Assembly (NCBI GenBank): GCA_013397075.1
Contig: VWZS01004784.1
Coordinates: 383,263-447,262, forward strand
DNA length: 64,000 bases
Source: Rhabdornis inornatus
Taxonomy: Eukaryota; Chordata; Aves; Passeriformes; Rhabdornithidae
Reading direction: 5' to 3'
The position numbers and the translations under genes are program-made. Shown piece by piece: positions 11,950 to 23,800 of the stretch. The notes under the pieces were generated by a model that saw only the letters and a program-made list of their open reading frames with translations, made no database searches and was not told the DNA's origin. Each line of letters opens with the position of its first letter. The first letter of the stretch is position 1.

Positions 11950-12660
11950 GTGAGGCTGGCAATGGGAAGGACTTGTGCCATTTAGCTGGGTCCAGCAGGG
12001 GTGGCCAAAGCCCTCATGGGGAACAGCTCTTTGGGGTGACACAACAGCAGGGACCTGCTCTCTTGTTCCTCTCTCTGGCAGAGACTTGGGAGTTTGCTAA
12101 TGGCTTTGGGGGAAGGGAGGGCAGTGGAAGCCAATGGCTGCTGTCACTATGCCCCAGCCTACCCACAGAAACAGCAAGTCTGACTCCCCAGGCATCCCCA
12201 GGCCGGGTAATATGTGCCTGCCTCAATGCAAACCATCCCCAAATCTGCCATCCTGTGGCAGAAGAAACTGTTGGTTGTTCAGCACTCGTGTTTTCAGGGC
12301 CAGGATTCAGTTTTGTGCATCCCGCAGAGAGGAGCTGCACAGATCAGGATTTAGAGTGACCCGGGGCTCACGTGTGTCTTGTCCCTGTGCATGACAGGAG
12401 TCACAGCATCCAAGTTGGAAACTCATCAGTACAGCTGTCAGAGCTCAAGCAAGATACTGCTGTTGCTGTGTGGCTGTCCTCTCACACTTTTAGAATCTAT
12501 GGACAAGTTGTACCCAGGCAGGCTGGCATCTTATACAGATAAGGTCCTCAACGTTTGGCCAGGCACAGCAAACCTGCCAGCTGCTGCCCAGAACCCAGAA
12601 TCAATAGTTCTAAGGGGGATGCCAACTGTCCTCGATCCAGTGCAACAGATCTACTAACTT
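11950..12660. other. GC-richer patch with overlapping open frames
   Basis: Locally richer in G and C than its surroundings, with words such as 'ccccaggcatcccc' and 'gacccggggctcacg'. Four frames are open over it: plus 11973-12359, 12134-12394 and 12379-12657, and minus 12014-12340. Open frames in several phases at once point to stop-poor composition, not coding selection. CpG is too sparse for a CpG island. A diverged exon cannot be excluded, but none of the translations resembles a known protein. Confidence 0.4.
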
Positions 12661-15600
12661 CATTAACTATTTCCCTGACTTCAAGCTCTGAAAATGAGTA
12701 AACACATCTGCTCAAGCAATATTAGCATCTCAAATGGGCTGATCTTGCTTTCTGTGTGGAGTAGGATTAGATTTACTGGTGCTAAAAATGATCCATCAAC
12801 ATAATTTCTCACTGTTTATGCCAATGTATTTGTCACTCTGCATTATCTACTGCCTTCCTTGGAACAATTTGCAAAAAAAAAGTAATTCCTAACTTTTACT
12901 GTTTTAAAAGAGTATGACTAGGTCCCCACTCTTCCCTCCAGAATAAAGCATTCAGATACCCAGTCAATGGTTATTTTCATCCTTCTGAGCCAGGTTAGGA
13001 AGAGTTTCTCTTAAATAATTCAATTCTCCTTCTTCTATAGAACCATACCTATACCAAATGCTCTGTGCAGCATATTTGGAAGAGTGGGGATCTTTTCTTC
13101 TGCATGAGAAACAGTTGTTCCAGAACACAAAGTTTTTGTTTTACAAGCTCATGAAAGTTCAGTGCTACAAGTTTTAAAAGCAGCTGTGCTCAGTGGTTAC
13201 ACAGCAGAGCAGATAAGGCTGAGCTCTATCTCTTGCGACCGTGATGAAAATCCAGCCTTCAATTGAACAATTTTATGTGGGTGACCGAATCAAAAGCTGT
13301 ATTATCAGCTGATATCCTGGAAATGTTCATCTGAGGACAGCAGTTTAGTCATCTGAAGAAAATCAATGAGAGCACTGTTTTCCAAGAGCTGTGTTTGCTT
13401 AACTGAGGACTGGGGGAAGATGGCTCTGGGCAGTCCTGACAGGAACCACAGCAGAAATGACCTACCCAAGGCCACCAAAGAAAAAGGGCTCTGAGTCTGA
13501 GATCCACACCAGGACTCCTGCTCTGCTGAACCAGGATGCCAGTCCCCAGGGATAATGAAAAACAGTCATCAGACTGTTTTAAGAGAGATTTGTCAGCTGT
13601 GTATTTCAGCCTGGAAAAAAGCAGATTCCCCCTCATCACTTCTCCCATTCCCTACAGACACAACTCTTTGTGATGAAGCTGATACTTGTACTATTTGTGT
13701 TCTCACATTCCATGTAAAGAGACAACAAGAGCTTGAACTTTGGATGGAAGGTCACCAGTCTGGGGGAAAAAAAAATACAAGGAAAAAAGTTTCAGAAAGG
13801 CTCTTTTAAGCAGCATTAGTTCCTGGTTGCATAGCACACTCATCAGCTTAATCCCCTGAAGTGTCACAAGAACAGAGCTTTTCCAGCAAGCAGAAGAACA
13901 GCATGTACAAGCAATTTCACATTATGTTCCTTCCTGATGGCTCCACAGTCTCAGCCTCTGAGGTCTGCTGCTGATATACATCAAGCTTCTCACCCGATGT
14001 ATTACATCTACCACTGAACTCCTGTCCAAAGGAGATTTCTTGTGGAAGAAGGACTATATCTTTAGGAAATAAAAGGGAGGGTTATAATTTAAAATATACT
14101 TTCTAGAGTTCAGTCAGTAGAATATTGGGGGAGAGAACACAGGGCAAATTTTCAGCCCCTGATCTTTGACATGAACGTGTTTGTAATACATATACAACCT
14201 CATCAGTTGAGGTGAGACCCCTCTCTAAAGAAGAGTAGGAAGAATGTTTATCCACCAAAAATATGTCCTGCTAGTTATAGTCACACCATGCTCTTCAAAG
14301 AGAGGATGCAAGTATACTGAATTATACCCACCTGATGTGATCTGGGTAAAGAAAACAGACCTGCGGTTCACAAAGTAAATCAAACCTGAATTTCTGTTAG
14401 TGTAGGAGCAAATATCTCAACCTTTACTGTGTTCCCTACAGTCTGCTGAAGGGCTATTACCCATTCAGTTATCTATGGCTTCCTCCTGCCTTGTTGTATT
14501 GCTACTCACAGCTCAATAATTCTCCACATAGCCATTTGCCCTTAGTTGTTTCCAGCTATAATTAGACTACAGATTTAGCAATGCTTTTCCCCGTTTACTT
14601 GTAAGATATGGATGAGGACTTGGTGTCACTCTTAATCAATACCTCTATCTACAGCTGCTTCCAAAGGAAAAGAAGTGCCAGCTCAGGACAATGCTGATGT
14701 CTCCAGTGATGTGCAAACAGGGAGAGGTGTAAACAGAGAGCTGTTGTAGCAGTGCAGCAAGAACCTGGAGTAAACAGCCTTGCTTTAAGTGGCCACTAGC
14801 ACAGTAAGACAACCTTTTAGCCTATGAAAGAATTTTTGAGGCAGCAGGAAGATGCACCCTGTTGTTCATGCTGTGCTGAGCATCAGCATGCCTGGACCAA
14901 CATGCCACATTTCTACTGGAAAAGGCCATCAACATTTGCTTTTGGTTTAAATAGTGTTAAATGCTGTGGGTCAGAGTAGCAAGATGAAATCTGTTTTCCC
15001 TGTGCAGTCAAATGTTTTCAACAAACTTTGGAGTAGTATGTATGTAATATATTTATAGAGATGTAGAGTTTTTGTGTGGAATTATGTATTGCTCATTATT
15101 CTGTCTTTCTTGTGGGAGTATTTACCCTTTTTACTTAAATGTAGTGCTTTATTAAATGAATTAGCATATTTTTTGGTGTGGAAAATGAGATTAAGGAATG
15201 TGCAAAAATGAAATGTTGTCATACTTTTAACAAGGATTCAAGAGGCTGTTCTAGGAGAGATTTCTTGAAGTTTGTTCAGGTCCTCAATGGCTCCGCTCAG
15301 ACCCCAGGACAAAGCTTGTAAACAAGAAGAATTTGAGTTTGCAGGACTGGAACCAAACTTTGGTTTATTATCAATGACAATTCATTCCCACAACTCCATT
15401 TTATTTGGGGAGTTGCAGGTGGCTGGACCCTGTTTTGTCTCAGAATGCTGAGGAGCTGGGGAAGAACTGGGTTTGCATTTTTCCATCCCATTTTTTAAAC
15501 ATCATTTGCAACCCCTTTTGCTGGGTTTCTGCAGAAAAACTACATGGATAAAAGGGGTAAAAAAGCATCAGTTCCTGCTTTACTTTACTCTCCCCGGAGA

Positions 15601-16229
15601 TGGAATAGATTCAGAAGTTAAGCTTTTCTACTGCTACACTTTCATTTTAAAAGAGCAGACCTTTGTCCCATCCACCCTGGGAGCTGCCACTTGGTGTGTC
15701 ATATCTGGTACCTATCTTTACACAAGGCATCTCTGCATTCAGCCAAATTGTTCTCCTGCTCCTCTTCCAGAATCCAGAGGCAAAGGCCATGTGGGGCAGG
15801 GGGTGCTGATCCCTGTTACTGGTGTCAGGAGGGAGCAGATCTGTTCTGCTCAGCCATGTCGTGCAATGTTTTGTTGCCAGACTCAAACTCCATGAACCTT
15901 CCAGGGATTAAAATTGATGAGATTCTCTGCTGCCACCAGGCTCTTCAGAATACATGATTTTCCTGAACTGCAGTCACTCAGAGTGGGAATTGCAGTCAGA
16001 AGGTCAGAAAGCTGTTAAGAAAAGAAAGTCTATATTGCTGTTTTCTATTATTTGAGGTACAGAACCGATACTAAACATTTACTAGTTTGATAAAGACTTC
16101 CTGTACCCCAGCAGCTATACAGACCATAGAATTAATCCAACAAATTTTTCTTATTGATATGTAAGAGAAAAGACTCTTCTAGTCTTTTTTGACCTTTTTT
16201 TTATTATTTTTTTTTATTGTAGAGAACTG
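12661..16229. other. Non-coding stretch, nothing recognised
   Basis: Single-copy-looking DNA with T-rich runs near 16190-16220. Frames at 13349-13648, 15473-15895 (140 codons) and 15647-15886 overlap one another on opposite strands and are unmatched. No repeat family recognised. Confidence 0.5.
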
Positions 16230-16460
16230 TACATTTAAGACTCTGACATTAAGATCCAGTGTGTAATTAACAGGCTTAAGGCGCACTGTGCTGATCAGTC
16301 AAGATGGAAATGCAGGACGCAACTCTTGTCTCAATAAACTTGGCTGATTAATTTCCATTACTGGCATTAATATATCAGCTGCACTAGCTCTGTTTGAGAG
16401 GCATTTGAATCATAAAGGAATTATTTTATCTTGGCCTGTAAAATTTGAAGTGCTGGTGGC
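16230..16460. promoter_or_regulatory. Candidate conserved non-coding element
   Basis: A block with little simple sequence and several homeodomain-type words: gtgtaattaacagg (16260-16273), ctgattaattt (near 16344) and gcattaatatatc (near 16365). It also has an uncommon CpG pair (ggcgc, ggacgc) and a tgatca palindrome. This texture is typical of conserved vertebrate enhancers. The call is inference, because conservation was not measured. Confidence 0.3.
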
Positions 16461-17018
16461 TCACAGACACTTCCTGTCCAAGTTGTTGTCCTGGACTGAA
16501 ACTTCACAGAGGAACGAGCTCTTGTCTCATCATACCACTGTTATCTGCATTAGTATTTCTATTTTCCTTTCTTTTTGTTCATGTAGTCTAGACTTGTTTC
16601 AAACCTGTGGTGAATATGATACTGATCTTTATCCTGCTGAGTTTACATCCAAGAGGATAAGTGAATTCTCCTCATATAATTCAGGGAGGGGAGGCCTGCA
16701 GAGCCATCTTAAACACTGCTTGTGGTGAGATTTTACTTGTTTCCAAAAGAGGTCTAAAAACACAACCATGAGGCAACAGAGAATTATGCTGAAAAATCAA
16801 CAACCTACAAGAACTTTAACAAGTGAATTTATGAGAAACTGCTGCTCTTTACCAGGAAACCCCAAACATTCAAATCTTTCCTTGCTTTTGCTACATACAA
16901 TATGTATGTTTTGTCCTTTTGTGATCTGAGGCCTCAGGGGTATTTTGTACAAGTGATTTGTGCTTTGTGTAAGTGAAGGAATTGGTGTTTCTTTTTAGTT
17001 TACTGTGTTCCCCATGTG
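16461..17018. other. Non-coding stretch, nothing recognised
   Basis: Ordinary sequence. The 107-codon plus-strand frame at 16405-16728 begins inside the preceding block and matches no known protein. Confidence 0.5.
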
Positions 17019-17175
17019 CTGAGACAGGGAGAGAAGAAAGGGAAAGATGTGGAGAGAAGATGCTGAGATATTGACAGCTCTGGGCAAAGTGTGAGAAAGA
17101 AAAAGAGAGGCAGCTCAGATGGGAAGGAAATTTAGAGTTGAAAAAGAGGTGGGGAGAAGGAAAAAGACAGCCTGG
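17019..17175. repeat. Polypurine-rich tract
   Basis: Roughly 150 bp in which the plus strand is dominated by A and G ('gagagaagaaagggaaag', 'gagaaagaaaaagagagg', 'gaaaaagaggtgggg'). Such tracts may adopt triplex structures and tend to be length-variable. Interrupted, so it is not a clean microsatellite. Confidence 0.6.
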
Positions 17176-17764
17176 TCTGTATTATCTGAGTGACTGTTTC
17201 TCTCTCCTGACTTTTTATATGCTTTGAAAATCGAATTGGAGCATTTTTCCAGTCTGAACTCAGTCTGGTTGCCCTCCCTTCGGTGCTTTCAGTCTCATTT
17301 CTTCCTAGATGTGAGGTTACCCAAAGTAGACTGTGGATTTCCAAAAAGGCATTTTCAACATTTTCTCTCTTCATACATAAAACATCCATTGCATATTTAA
17401 TTTCCACTGCAATAAGGGTCACATGAGCACGAGCTCATATAATGCCTTGCTTCCCCTTCTCCTAATCTATTTCAGAGAGCCAGATACAGCTGCATTCTTT
17501 CGTGTCACCCTCTTTCTGGCCTCCAGGCCTATTGAAACAGCAACTGTTTTCTTTGTCAGCACTCACCAGACCCTGACTCTAGGCAATTTTTGTAAATATT
17601 TTTCCAATACAACTGCACTAATTTTATATGCTTCACAGCCCATTTACAAGTAATTTAGTCACATACTTATTTTTTCTAACCAGGGATTATCATGTTCCCT
17701 GCTTGGTTAAACGATGCCCAGAATGTTGCACAACATGGCTGAGCAGAACATTTTGATATGTTTA
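17176..17764. other. Non-coding stretch, nothing recognised
   Basis: Ordinary sequence with short open frames (17132-17422 minus, 17423-17653 plus) that match no known family. Confidence 0.5.
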
Positions 17765-17821
17765 TTTCTACTAGTTAGTAATTTCTGAGAAATATTTGTT
17801 TCTACTAGTTAGTAATTTCTG
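17765..17821. repeat. Perfect 23-bp direct repeat, 34-bp offset
   Basis: Copy 1 (17765-17787) and copy 2 (17799-17821) are identical and include the words tttctactagttagtaa and atttctg. Only 11 bp lie between them. Sequence just upstream of each copy ('gatatgttta' and 'aaatatttgt') is also similar, which suggests one tandem duplication of about 34 bp with later changes in the spacer. Confidence 0.85.
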
Positions 17822-18500
17822 TCCTTTGAGAGCAAGTCTCTAATTTAAGAGCATCAGCAGAGGGAGACAGAATATGAAGGAGAAAACATTTTTCTTGTAA
17901 TATGGGGCAAACTCTTTGGAAAGAGTGAGATATCATTCTCTGTTCAGCTGCTGAATAGAGTTGTGCTGAGATGCCCAAGTGTCAGCTGAGCTGAGGTGGG
18001 TGGGAACAAACATTTCACACAGGTAGAGCATGAAAATAACCATTATACATTAATAAGGTCAATAGGAACTGATGACCAATCTCCCTGAGAAGAATTCCTT
18101 TGGGCAGAAGAATCTTAACCAAGGTGGAGAGAGGGTTTGTCTGAGCTTTGCAGAAATGCTTTTCGTATTTCTGATTGCAATTTTTCAGCCATCCCTGCTC
18201 TAAATAAACACTATTGCTTTTAGTGTTCTAATACAAGTCACACTAAACAGAAGTACTCTTTGCTTCGTTGTTATGAGTGTTTTATAAATGTTACAATGTT
18301 ATTTTTATTCATTAATGGGGGGTGAAATGCCAGCATTTTCCACCAGTATTCAGTCTTTCACTTTGACAACAGCACAACATTTATTCCCTCCCCTCTCCCT
18401 GTTTAAAACACAAAACCTGCCATTTTTTATTGTTCACAGGAGAAAACCCAGGGAAGTGGTGGTATTTGTGGGGCTGTTTTGTTTTGGTTTTTTACTGCTA
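17822..18500. other. Non-coding stretch, nothing recognised
   Basis: Ordinary sequence. The plus-strand frame at 18288-18641 passes through a T/G-rich run near 18470-18520, which gives it a falsely membrane-like, phenylalanine/leucine-rich translation. Confidence 0.5.
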
Positions 18501-19120
18501 AATAGCTTTTTGTTTGTACAAGTCCATTTCTTGTGCGTTAACAGAAAGGGTTTTCTTTCTCTGATATCTAAATACCACATAACTCGGCACTTGAAGATCA
18601 GCATTGCACAGCCCTCATTGTCAGAAAAGTTATTAAAATGAGAGGTGCAGTACAATGGTCATGGGGCACAACAGCCCAGCATTACAGCAAGCATTCTGAT
18701 TAACTTCAGACATTTGGTCCAGTTTAATACTTGCATACCGCAAGGCACTGAGATTCCAGCAAAATCTTTGATACGTGTTTTCTTCCCTTCTGCTTTATTG
18801 CCTGTAGTGAGAAGCTGCTTTGTATTATTTGCATTTTCATCTAGACTGGAAGAGTGCCTGTTAGAGAGCATAGAAACTGCAGTGATTAAAAAGACCCAGC
18901 AACTGAACAAAAATCTAAGCTCTGACAGGCACAAGTCTCCCTTCAAAGACTGCCAACAACCCAGAACTAAAGTATTGTCTGAAAAGCTTGTGCTCAGAGC
19001 ATTTGAGACCCCAATCTCATCATACATTTTGTGGAAAGAACCAAACACGAAAGAAAGAAAAAGACTTTCAAATTTGAAGCTCACACAAATAGAGCAACAA
19101 AGGGATTTTCTGTAAATAAA
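18501..19120. promoter_or_regulatory. Stop-poor block, candidate conserved non-coding element
   Basis: Frames are open on both strands over nearly the same bases: plus 18645-19115 (156 codons) and minus 18659-19084 (141 codons). Neither translation shows a signal peptide, known domain or repeated motif. The DNA looks single-copy and contains words common in regulatory DNA, such as 'tatttgcatttt' near 18828, close to a POU octamer. I read the double open frames as a composition effect. A lineage-specific exon is the alternative. Confidence 0.25.
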
Positions 19121-20020
19121 TTTTTTGTTGTGAAATCACAGGGATTTCTCACAGTCTAGACAGCTCCAAACAGAAATTCCCTGAGCTTCCCAGCCACTTT
19201 CTGGGTGCTCTGAAATGTGCCTTTGTGCTTAGCTCAGCCTACCCAAGAAAACAAGCTGATTCCACTTTTCTCCTATTTATAGGCTTACTGGCTATATTAA
19301 CACCCTTCACTGTGTAATGTATTTCTTTTCTTCCTCTGGCTACTGTAGTAAAATAATAGCTGCTTGGTCTTGTGAGCCCGGTAACAATGTTCTTACTACA
19401 CTGTGGCATGCACAGTACCTCAGGAACAATGTATATGACTTGGGGTGGCTTTCTGTGCTTGTGGTGTTACTGCTATTCTCCAGATTTTGCCACAGAAGCT
19501 CGGGCAAGTTGCAAAAAGAGCTCCCTAGTGGCTGTTCCTGCACAAGGAACTCACTGCAGAATTGGGCGTAAGTGATGCTGCTGGGGCTGTGGGAGGAGAT
19601 GCGCTGGAGGGGACCCCTGGGTTTTGGTTATACCTGAGTGCTGTGAGAAGAGAGTCTGAAAACACCTTATACATGTGAGTGTGGTGTAGGAACATGAACT
19701 TAGAGTGGGCTTAATCATCTGATCATATAACACTCCTTCACAGGCAAAGCAAACCTCATCCTGCTGCTGGGGAGAATTATTGAGTGTCTTGGCAACCCCT
19801 TGCTCTCACTGGTCTCATTTTCACTGTGGTTCCTGCCTCAGCATCACCTTTGCTATGCTAATAGCAGCAGGGACCTGTGACACACATGATTAGAAGGAGC
19901 ATTTTGGTGTGTGCAGCTCTGCCAGCCACTGCCTCAGCCTGAGCTTGAAGCATCTCACGCCAAGCTGGGGCTGCTGCTAGCTGAATATGTAAAAGTTTAG
20001 CTGCAAGCCACCATAAGGTT
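19121..20020. other. Non-coding stretch, nothing recognised
   Basis: Mixed composition. Four short frames between 19317 and 19733 overlap on both strands and match no protein. No mobile element seen. Confidence 0.5.
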
Positions 20021-20620
20021 TATAATTGCTTATTGCATTAAGTCAGGTGCTACCACAGAGCACGCTGTGTGTTACTCTGATTTTATTAAAATAGAAAAGA
20101 TGAAATGACAAATTAAAGAAAAACGAAGGGGATTATCATGACTCCAGGTTAAACATAAACAGCAGGATTCAGAGAGCTCCTGGAGAACAGAACTCTTTCA
20201 ATAAAATCTTACCATTTATAAAACATTTAAAAATAAAAGGGGAAAATATCTATATGCCATATCGGGAAAATTGCCTTTAAATTGTATGTTTCTCTAGAAG
20301 GCATTAGTAGCTCCCCAAGAAATAGAGCCATTATTTTCATGCTAATTGTAACTGAAATAAAAATGTATTGACATTTTTACATGGAGGGAAAATGTAAAAT
20401 TTGGCTCTGCCATACAATCTGGGTTGGTTTGGAATAAGCATCTATTCTTTATTGAGAATTTTCCATTGGCTAATGGCAACTCTTGAAAGAAAATATTTGT
20501 ATTTCTTTGTTACTTGATGATAATTATTGCCAAATGCAAAAGCACTTTGAAAGGTGAAAGATTTGGTTTATTTCATTTTCCTCCTTTGATTTTTGTTGCT
20601 TTATTCTCTCTCTAGGAACT
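20021..20620. promoter_or_regulatory. Candidate conserved non-coding element, best by texture
   Basis: About 600 bp of AT-rich, non-repetitive DNA with dense homeodomain and SOX-type words: tataattgcttattgc (near 20021), gctaattgtaac (near 20341), ccattggctaatgg (20463-20476, inverted ccatt / aatgg) and gataattattgcc (near 20519). No frame above 60 codons is open, so coding is unlikely. The features are visible in sequence. Conservation and activity are inferred. Confidence 0.38.
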
Positions 20621-20734
20621 TAAATAATGTCAAAGAACACAAGAAAAACCCCTCAGGAAACACAGATGAAATACAGGAGATGTGTTTTTATAAATGAGAG
20701 TGCAAATGTCACTCTGGTAAATCTAGAAAGACAC
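20621..20734. other. Short non-coding link, nothing recognised
   Basis: Ordinary AT-leaning sequence between the preceding candidate element and a cluster of short duplications. Confidence 0.5.
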
Positions 20735-20829
20735 GTCCTTAGCTGGAGTCCTTAGCTCCCCTGAGCTGGAGGGGAAGGCTCAGGGAATTTGATTTCTGAG
20801 TACTGCCCTGAGTACTTCTACTGAGTACT
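20735..20829. repeat. Cluster of short direct repeats
   Basis: The 10-mer gtccttagct appears at 20735-20744 and 20748-20757. The 9-mer ctgagtact follows three times, at 20796-20804, 20808-20816 and 20821-20829, spaced 12 and 13 bp. The layout suggests two local slippage or duplication events within 100 bp. Confidence 0.8.
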
Positions 20830-23800
20830 GTAGAAAAAGAGCTACAATGGAAACCTCTGTTTTCCTTAAGAACACAAGCCAAATCCCCACCCCCACTGAA
20901 TAATTTCTCAAAACCTGGTTAGAAGGCCTTAACTTTGACCCCTATTTTAGTTTTAATGCTCTTAGGAAAAGAATAAATAAAATGTATTTCAACTCAAAAT
21001 CTCTGATATGGCCATGGCAGGGTACAATCTCCAAGCAAATGTTGGGTGAAATTGTTTGGTGGGAGCCAGCACACCAGAATGAGAGAGCAAGAGAAATGGA
21101 GAGAAAGGGAATAAAATTATTCCTAAAGATACATAACAGTCTGGGGAAATGCTCAATGTTTAAATTTGTTCCTACTTTCACCAAAGGCAGCCAAACTAGA
21201 AGGCTGATGTGATCTTTTTCGCTTTTATAATAATGCCATGTTGCATGCAAGTTCATTTGGTGTCTGAGTCCATATCTAAGATGTTTAAGATGCTTTATCA
21301 CAGGAATGTCCCCTTTATTTATTTTTTTTTTCCGTTTAATGTAAAGGAAGATCACAGTGCTCACTGGGATACATTTTGAAGTCTGTTCCAATAACTCATG
21401 TGTTCCCTGCTGTACCAGCTCTGGCTGTGGGTTGGTAGACAGCTGCCTGGTGCAAAAGACTGCAGCACTGCAGCAAATGAGCCAGGCTCATATGCTGGAA
21501 AAGAGTCTAAAATAAGAGCACTATTCAAATTTGTTTGTGTTTGGGGGGAAAAAAAGGTGTATTTTTTTTGGTCCTATGCTCAAAACCTTGGGGAGCTTGG
21601 CCACGAGTGTCCTTGGCAAAGTGATGTTTGTAGACTGAGGTATATGGGTGAGAGCTGTATTCACTGGTGTTTTTAACCACTACATTGCCCAAAAATTCAC
21701 TTTGGTATCTTTCACTATAAGTTAATGAAGCATTTCTATGAGCTCTCTAAGATTTGTCATAGGATCATTGCCAGGAGTGGTTACAGCTGCAAATTTAATA
21801 GTCTGCTCCTGTATCCTAATGCAAATGCTGAAAGCCTGTGGAGAAGGTGAGCTCATAATTTATCTGCAGAAAAGTTCACTTGCAGTCAATGTGCTTATAA
21901 ATCTTCACCTCCTGAGCAGCTTTACAAGTGTTTCTGAAATATTCAAAACATTTTTTATCCAGTATGCTTTTCTGCTGTGTTATTTAGATACCAGATTCTT
22001 ACCAGTGGACCTGTCTCAGGTGACTATTTGTATTTTACTTTCTATGTCTGGTATAAAACATTCACAGAGTTCATTAAAAGAAAATGCTAGATAATTTTCT
22101 TAAGATGGATATGCCAGGATCTGGTAATAATTTCTCTGGATATGATCTGAGTATTTGGAGTCTTGGATAGGTAAACAGCATTTTGAACACTTTTCTGAAC
22201 CATCTGGATTTTTAAGGCTCATTTTTTAACTGGAATGAGGTTATTAAAATCACTCTCGAAACATCAGACTGACCACAGGATTGGAGAAACACAGGAGTAC
22301 ACAACAACATCCCAAGGGAATACCACCCAATCCTAGCAAGGAGCTTGGCTGTCTCCAATCTATCAGAAAATCTATGAGTAGCAGTATTTGTCCAAAAAGC
22401 AATGAAAAATGTGCAGAGAAAGGAAGGCTCTTTTCTGAAGCATGCTGTAACTGGGAAGGACACTTGGGCAAGCTTTTGGAGAGGAAGGGGTTATGTTGAA
22501 TAACTCAGAGTCAACAGCTCTGTTGCTCCCTTTGCAGTTCCCACACCTAGCTCTGAAGATGTAAATTCTTTGTGTCTGTCGTCAGCAGCTTTTGTTTAAA
22601 CCCAGATGAAATATCGTAAAGTTTTCAAAACAAGTTTTATATTTTATCTTGATAAAAGACATTCTCCCATCCTCAAAAGTTCAGAAATAACCTCTCTTTT
22701 CCTGCTCAAAGCCATATGTTGCTGACAGCCCTCTTATTATGTGATTCTCTTTCTAGACTCTCTTCTTTTTTGGAAATAAAAAGAAATTTCCTTGACTGAA
22801 GTAAAAAATAGGTTATTTTGCCCATTAACAAAGAGAATACTTTGTCTGTAAAACCAAAATAAACAGAAACTGATGTCAGATCTACACTTAGCATGCATTT
22901 CTACTCTCGACACTCTTAAGATGGCTTTGCATTGAATTCTGATGAAGTTGACAGTAGAATAATTTCAACATTTGTAATTTTTCCAGGGCTTTTCAATGTG
23001 TGAGCAGTAATACTTCCTAGACTGTACTTCCTGGGAGTAATGATTTCTTATAAATGAGCTCATTGAAGTATCTGTCCTGTCCTTTTAGCAAAGAGAAGAT
23101 AAAATCCTCACGTCTGGATGTGAATCAAAGCCCTTATGTAGACAATGTGGGCTGCATATACATTTATGGAGAGGTTTACTTCCCTCTGTCTTTCTATCAC
23201 CTGAAGATGTGAGCTGTGCATGTCTGTTCAGAACAGCAGTAAATCTCTTCTGTTCTTTTTTCTCTATTTCCTTGCACTTCTGTGGACTTAAAATATCCAG
23301 AACAATGGAGGTCTTTTGTCAAATTTCTGATTTGGGTGGAATCAGAAACTACCTGCAGTTGTTGCAGTAACACCTGGACTCCTTAATTTTCCAGATTGCC
23401 AGGACTTTGCCTTGTCAGAATTCCAGTTTAATTTTTATTACATTACAGCCAAACAAATGAGGAGAGTCTGCTCCATAGGGCAGCCAGAGAGCTAAAAGTA
23501 TGGGTTTTTTTTATCTGATGGGAAATGTGATTTGCCTTTATTATATTGCATTTGAAAAGAAGCAATTTGTCTTACTGATACAAAATATTTTGGCTGCCTC
23601 AGAATTAAATGCTTCAATAGCATTTTGATTTTATGTCTTCACCAAAAGTTTCAACAAAATGAACTTTTTCCTGACAGCCCCTCCTGCTGAGTAGGCATTT
23701 TGTCCAGGGAAACTCTTCTGTCAGGGTGATTCTGCTCAGCACTAAATTTTCCTAGTCAGATTTCTTCCTGGTTGCTCCCAAAACAACTATACCCAGCCCA

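Noticed and set aside
11973..12359. Possible exon or CpG island in the GC-richer patch
   Set aside because: Frames are open in several phases at once, and CpG dinucleotides are too few for an island.
15473..15895. 140-codon plus-strand frame
   Set aside because: Overlaps open frames in another plus phase and on the minus strand. No family resemblance and no evident splice context.
20942..21391. 149-codon minus-strand frame
   Set aside because: No recognised domain or codon bias, overlapped by a plus-strand frame, and lying in AT-leaning DNA with a T-rich run.
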